From NCBI GenBank assembly GCA_905182985.1, contig CAJJDN010000002.1:936713-971281 (forward strand): DNA of 34,569 nucleotides, in the 5' to 3' direction. Both the position numbers and the translations under genes were made by a program. The DNA is from Paramecium sonneborni. Lineage: Eukaryota > Ciliophora > Oligohymenophorea > Peniculida > Parameciidae. Every line of letters begins with the position of its first letter. Positions within the stretch are counted from its first letter, which is position 1. The notes under the pieces are model-generated. The model did no database searches, was not told where the DNA came from, and saw nothing but the letters and a program-made list of their open reading frames with translations. Positions 34,550-34,569 of this stretch are shown in pieces.

Positions 34550-34569
34550 AAAAAAAAAAAAAAAAAAAA
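34549..34569. other. Terminal run of 21 A
   Basis: The coding sequence of ATP synthase beta changes abruptly to A only, within a region conserved in every F1-beta. It is not a ciliate telomere (which would show C4A2/C3A3-type units on this strand). It is best seen as an artificial or low-quality contig end. Confidence 0.8.

Noticed and set aside
34549..34569. Telomere or genomic poly-A signal at the window end
   Set aside because: No C4A2/C3A3-type repeat units; the run interrupts a conserved coding region, so it is an end artefact.
1..34569. tRNA, rRNA genes, CRISPR arrays, bacterial operon signals
   Set aside because: No cloverleaf-like GC-rich segments, no rRNA-like stretches and no spaced repeats; the DNA is eukaryotic with introns and a ciliate code.

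Overview
The window looks like macronuclear DNA of a Paramecium-like oligohymenophorean ciliate. The sequence is very AT-rich. Every long reading frame uses TAA and TAG as sense codons (they fall where Gln is expected, for example in the kinesin P-loop GQTGTGKT) and ends in TGA. The coding regions are interrupted by tiny introns of 22-34 nt that begin GTA and end TAG (sometimes AAG or CAG). Removing 24 such introns makes every major gene frame-consistent from ATG to TGA. All reading below uses the ciliate nuclear code.

Layout. 1-4761: two closely related ubiquitin-like (beta-grasp) genes, one cut by the window start and one a 656-aa protein with four tandem Ubl units, separated by a decayed non-LTR retrotransposon. 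5742-6600: a coiled-coil gene with broken frames. 6956-7505: ARL6/BBS3-type GTPase. 7653-10731: 1008-aa coiled-coil protein with an internal duplication. 10940-11165: Ubl pseudogene. 11449-12941: B-box zinc-finger protein. 13182-13517: intact small Ubl protein ending GG plus two residues. 13910-14666: broken gene of unknown type. 14694-17519: 914-aa protein in which a degenerate GTPase-like domain, radial spoke protein 3 and a probable TerD-like domain share one reading frame. 17536-17880: decayed J-domain gene. 17877-19764: coiled-coil protein. 19786-22026: a 1120-bp block with one minus-strand coiled-coil gene, present twice around a single N, almost certainly an assembly artefact. 22408-22992 (minus): zinc-ribbon-like protein, divergent from a kinesin (23042-25496). 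25701-33454: 2558-aa CFAP46 (central apparatus C1d). 33475-33900: small unrecognised protein. 34203-end: start of mitochondrial ATP synthase beta, cut off by a run of 21 A at the window end.

Several intact genes point to cilia: ARL6 (BBSome recruitment), RSP3 (radial spoke scaffold), CFAP46 (central pair), and possibly the kinesin and coiled-coil proteins. The most unusual items are the local family of ubiquitin-like proteins with a ubiquitin-style C-terminus, and the GTPase-like/RSP3/TerD-like fusion. Homologies are from motif recognition by eye; no database search was possible.
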